From assembly GCF_000717915.1 (NCBI RefSeq), contig NZ_JOCX01000023.1:29050-93049 (forward strand): 64,000 nt of DNA. Reading direction: 5' to 3'. Position numbers and translations under genes: made by a program. Numbering within the stretch: position 1 is the stretch's first letter; every line of letters starts with the position of its first letter. Positions 61,451 to 64,000 of this stretch are shown here, in pieces. Source of the stretch: Streptomyces sp. NRRL S-244. GTDB taxonomy: Bacteria > Actinomycetota > Actinomycetes > Streptomycetales > Streptomycetaceae. Below the pieces are notes generated by a model. The model was not told where the DNA came from. It did not search any database and saw only the letters and a program-made list of their open reading frames with translations.

Positions 61451-61993
61451 ATGCGCCGACGCACCGCCCACGTGCTCACCGCCACCGCGCTGACCGCCGC
61501 CGCGTTCACGGGCCCGGTCGCCGGGGCGGTCGCCGCCGCGGAGCTCGGCACGGCGGGCTTCGCACCCGGCGATTTCGCGAAGCTGGAGGTATGGCCGAAA
61601 ACAGCCGCTCCCGGGGCCAGTGTCACCGTGAACACCACCGCCTGCGGCGCGGGCAGCCACGCCGACGGCGATGCCACCACGGTCGGCGGCGGCCGCTTCA
61701 AGCTGGTCCCCGGCACCCACAAAGAGGTGGTCATCGGGCAGTTCCAGATCGCCCGGGGCCTGCGCCCGGGCACCTACAGCATCGGCGCGACCTGCGCCGA
61801 CGGCAAGTTCGCCACCGGCGACCTGGTCGTCACCGAACGCGGCCCCAAGGGCCACGTCCGTACCGGGGTGGGTGGCGGGACGACCACCACCGTCGACCCC
61901 ACCAAGATCACGGCGGGAGCGGTCGTGCTGGCCGCGGCCGCCGTCGGCGGTACCTGGCTCCTGCGTCGCCGGGCGAGCGGCACGCGGAGCTGA
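61451..61993 (+). CDS. Secreted protein with C-terminal membrane anchor
   Basis: This 180-residue protein has a signal peptide at about 1-35 (HVLTATALTAAAFTGPVAGAVAAA). A beta-rich outer domain of about 95 residues has two or more cysteines (TTACGAGSH, GATCADG). A Thr/Gly-rich linker (GVGGGTTTTVDPTK) follows, then a C-terminal helix (ITAGAVVLAAAAVGGTWLL) and RRR. The end looks like a sortase-type sorting tail, but no LPxTG-like motif precedes the helix. A class F sortase gene follows after about 245 bases. The ATG at 61451 follows AGGAG by five bases. Confidence 0.72.
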   Translation: MRRRTAHVLTATALTAAAFTGPVAGAVAAAELGTAGFAPGDFAKLEVWPKTAAPGASVTVNTTACGAGSHADGDATTVGGGRFKLVPGTHKEVVIGQFQIARGLRPGTYSIGATCADGKFATGDLVVTERGPKGHVRTGVGGGTTTTVDPTKITAGAVVLAAAAVGGTWLLRRRASGTRS

Positions 61994-62104
61994 CGGGCGC
62001 CCACCGCGGCTGCGACCGCGGTCCGACCGGTACCGTCCCCCGTCGCCCGCCCCGCGAGGTCCCCCCGTTCGCGGGGCCGGGCGACGGCCTGCCACACGGA
62101 AACA

Positions 62105-62223
62105 CGGACCCGGATCGGGACCCCGACCGGGACCCGGCTCGGGACCCGGCCCGGGACCCGAACCGGGGCCCGAACCGGGGGCCGAACCGGGACTCGGACC
62201 CGGACCCGGACTCGGAACACACC
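62105..62223. repeat. 12-bp tandem repeats upstream of the sortase gene
   Basis: Eight to nine imperfect units of CGGGACCCGGCT type run from 62116 to 62211, with an 11-bp unit before and a decayed unit after. The array ends 15 bases before the sortase start. A 12-base period keeps any reading frame open; no start codon was found within it in the sortase frame. Confidence 0.8.
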
Positions 62224-62237
62224 GCCAGGGGGCACCC

Positions 62238-62858
62238 ATGGGCAGAGACCAGGCCGGCCGCGGCGGGCTCGTCGCGCTCGCCGCCTGCGTCGGCATCTGG
62301 CTCGTCGGCAGCGGCTCCGGCCAGTCCGTCGGACCCCCGCTGCCCTCCCCCGCGGACGCGCTGGGCACGCAGGCGCACTACCCCGGCAGCATCGACCCGC
62401 TCCCCGGCTCCCCGCCGGGCCGGATCCGGATCCCGTCCATCCGGGTCGACGCCCCGCTGACCGGGCTGGGCCTCGGCCCCGACGGGGGCATCGAAGTGCC
62501 GCCGCCCGCCCGCCGCGATCTGGCGGGCTGGTACCGCGACGGCACCACCCCCGGCGCAGTCGGCACCGCCGTCGTCGTCGGCCACGTCGACCACGCCACC
62601 GGCCCGGCCGTCTTCTACCACCTCGGCGCGCTGCACCGCGGAGCCGCGATCGAGGTGCCGCGCGCGGACGGACGTACGGCCGTGTTCACCGTCCACGCGG
62701 TCGAGGTCTACGAGGCCGACCGCTTCCCCGACTCCCGCGTGTACGGGCCGTCGCCGCGCGCCGAGCTCCGCGTGATCACCTGCGGCGGGGGCTTCTCGCC
62801 GCGGACCGGCTACCAGGGCAACGTGGTCGTCTTCGCCCACCTCACCGGCACGTACTAG
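62238..62858 (+). CDS. Class F sortase
   Basis: This 206-residue transpeptidase has one N-terminal membrane helix (LVALAACVGIWLVGSGSG) and the catalytic domain outside. Active-site residues are His116 (VVVGHVDHATG), Cys182 (LRVITCGGGF) and Arg189 (SPRTGYQGN). This layout, with the short GTAVVVGHVD strand, fits actinobacterial class F. It should cut a sorting signal and join the protein to the wall or act as a peptidase. The likely partner is the upstream anchored protein, though its signal is not canonical. The ATG at 62238 follows AGGGGG by six bases. Confidence 0.88.
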   Translation: MGRDQAGRGGLVALAACVGIWLVGSGSGQSVGPPLPSPADALGTQAHYPGSIDPLPGSPPGRIRIPSIRVDAPLTGLGLGPDGGIEVPPPARRDLAGWYRDGTTPGAVGTAVVVGHVDHATGPAVFYHLGALHRGAAIEVPRADGRTAVFTVHAVEVYEADRFPDSRVYGPSPRAELRVITCGGGFSPRTGYQGNVVVFAHLTGTY

Positions 62859-62864
62859 GGGGTG

Positions 62865-63641
62865 TCAGCCCCACTGCTCCAGACCGAGCTTGACCACCAG
62901 CGCGGCAACCACCGTGAGCAGCACGCCGCGTACGAACCCGCTGCCCTTCTTCAGCGCCATCCGGGCTCCGACCATGCCTCCGGCCAGGTTGAAGACCGCC
63001 ATCAGCGCGGCCAGCTGCCACAGCACCATGCCCTGGTACGCGAACATCGCGAGCGCCCCGGCGTTCGTGCAGCAGTTGACGATCTTGGCGGTCGCGGAGG
63101 CGGTGACCAGGTCGAGGTGGAGCAGCGCGGTCAGGGCGAGCGCCAGGAAGGTGCCGGTACCGGGCCCGATGAGCCCGTCGTAGAAGCCGATGCCGAGGCC
63201 GGCGAGCCCGATCGCGAGCAGCACCCGCTGCCGGCTGACGGGCGCGGTCGAGGGCGCGGTGCCGAAGCCCGGCTTGAAGATCACGACGGCCGCGACGATC
63301 ACGAGCACGCCCATGATGAGCGGGCGCATGGTGTCCTTGCTGATCCCGCCGGCCAGTGCGGCGCCGCCCATGGATCCGGCGAGCGCGGCGAGGCCGATCC
63401 GGACGGCGAGCTTCACGTCCACCGTCGCCTTGCGTGCGTACGTCACCGCCGCGCCCGAGGTGCCGACGATGGCGACGGCCTTACTGGTGCCGAGGACGGC
63501 TGCGGGGTGGGCGTTCGGCAGGCCGAGGAGCAGGGCGGGCAGGAGCAGCAGTCCGCCGCCGCCCACCACCGCGTCGATCCAGCCGGCCGCGGCGGCGGCC
63601 GCGCACAGCACGATGATCATCGTCGTTGATATGTCAGGCAC
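62865..63641 (-). CDS. TauE/SafE (TSUP) family membrane permease
   Basis: This 258-residue protein has about eight helices in two repeats. It has the family motifs AGWIDAVVGGGGLLLLPALL and GFYDGLIGPGTGTFLALAL, and KIVNCCTNAGALAMFAYQG in the second repeat. Members move sulfite, sulfoacetate or related anions; the substrate is unknown. It starts with the GTG at 63641 (VPDISTTMIIVL); Met codons a few residues further are possible. It converges on the sortase gene with a 6-base gap. Confidence 0.87.
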   Translation of the reverse strand: MPDISTTMIIVLCAAAAAAGWIDAVVGGGGLLLLPALLLGLPNAHPAAVLGTSKAVAIVGTSGAAVTYARKATVDVKLAVRIGLAALAGSMGGAALAGGISKDTMRPLIMGVLVIVAAVVIFKPGFGTAPSTAPVSRQRVLLAIGLAGLGIGFYDGLIGPGTGTFLALALTALLHLDLVTASATAKIVNCCTNAGALAMFAYQGMVLWQLAALMAVFNLAGGMVGARMALKKGSGFVRGVLLTVVAALVVKLGLEQWG

Positions 63642-63678
63642 GGCCACGACCCTATGGAGCCGATGGGTGCAGCGACCA

Positions 63679-63972
63679 TCAATCGCCGGAAACTTGCGCA
63701 AAGGTTGAGCTTTGCCGGGCCGGCTCCCGGTCCGGGGCCACCGGGGCGGCCGGATCCACGGTCGCCGTCAGCGCCGTCGCGGCCAGCACACTGGCCAGCC
63801 CGAGCCCGGCCGCGAGCCGCCGCGCGGGCGGTACGGCGGCCAGCGCGGCCACGCCCGCCCGCAGGGCGGAGGGCCGGCGGGGCTTGCGGTGCCGGGCCGC
63901 GGGGGCGGCGGCGGGGGCGGGGGCGGGGGCCCCGACCGGTACGGACAGGGGGACGTGCAGCGGGTGGCGCAT
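63679..63972 (-). CDS. Small hypothetical membrane or secreted protein
   Basis: This frame of about 97 residues has an Ala/Pro/Arg-rich N-terminus, one hydrophobic segment (RLAAGLGLASVLAATALTATV) and a short polar C-terminus (REPARQSSTFAQVSGD). It resembles a short secreted or single-pass protein, but nothing is conserved enough to recognise. The ATG at 63972 has GAGAGG ten bases upstream; a GTG at 63996 is in frame at the window edge. Support is moderate only. Confidence 0.4.
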   Translation of the reverse strand: MRHPLHVPLSVPVGAPAPAPAAAPAARHRKPRRPSALRAGVAALAAVPPARRLAAGLGLASVLAATALTATVDPAAPVAPDREPARQSSTFAQVSGD

Positions 63973-64000
63973 GGCGCGGCGGCCTCTCGGAATCACGTAC

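Overview
The window is a stretch of very high G+C DNA (third codon positions almost all G or C, frequent GTG starts, long antisense open frames that are not genes). Its content is that of a Streptomyces chromosome core or a very close relative: a FasR-fabD-fabH-acpP-fabF cluster, an Mbl actin homologue, an Hrd-type principal-like sigma factor, a dgt/dnaG pair and an SCO2400-type protein. From memory the order resembles the SCO2386-2400 and SCO2441-2479 parts of S. coelicolor; I could not run a comparison. I found no insertion sequence, prophage, CRISPR array, rRNA or origin.

Layout. 1-4.3 kb: the end of a K+ channel gene, a secreted I36-type inhibitor, a TetR regulator, a DUF1023-type hydrolase and a DUF4429/SHOCT protein. 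4.3-7.4 kb: a MerR/aldo-keto reductase operon divergent from a serine hydrolase across an 18-bp palindrome, then a pirin. 7.4-12.9 kb: fasR and the type II fatty acid synthase genes, closed by a strong hairpin, then DUF3145. 13-18.9 kb: a GDSL lipoprotein, a GH3 glycosidase divergent from a TetR gene, a small membrane protein and a nitrilase-family amidohydrolase. 19-25 kb: a two-gene operon of polytopic glycosyltransferase-like proteins (AftA-like and DUF2142), DUF1707/DUF4190, a hotdog protein and an EI24 membrane protein. 25-29 kb: ohr, a medium-chain reductase and a divergent MarR gene, an SCO2400-family protein and a secreted lipase. 29-35.3 kb: mbl and a GAF histidine-kinase-like gene (overlapping), an Lrp/LysE divergent pair, a fused acyl-CoA carboxyltransferase and a probable DUF6461 protein. 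35.4-43.2 kb: two MFS transporters, a YbdK-type ligase, a secreted HET-C/CinY-like protein, a GAP membrane protein, a PLDc_N-SHOCT protein and a class II glutamine amidotransferase. 43.4-43.9 kb: three tRNA genes (one CAU, two identical tandem Asn-GUU). 44-51 kb: a YtxH-like protein, an FGGY kinase, a heterodimeric ABC exporter and an Hrd sigma factor. 51-64 kb: an SDR, a DUF218 protein, CbiX, dgt, a FAD reductase, dnaG, a GGCT-like protein, a lipoprotein plus orphan sensor kinase, a membrane-anchored secreted protein plus class F sortase, and a TauE/SafE permease.

Most genes are housekeeping or envelope-stress functions. The points most worth a second look are these. (1) The mbl/GAF-kinase operon: both proteins have lost residues needed for nucleotide chemistry, which suggests a pseudo-actin with a pseudo-kinase. 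(2) Ahead of the heterodimeric ABC exporter, three RNA segments can pair as an antiterminator or as a terminator followed by TTTT, so the exporter may be controlled by attenuation. (3) The MerR operon has a 19-bp promoter spacer around a perfect palindrome and a predicted leaderless start. (4) Tandem repeats sit directly upstream of a DHA2 exporter gene (20 bp x 3) and of a sortase gene (12 bp x about 9).
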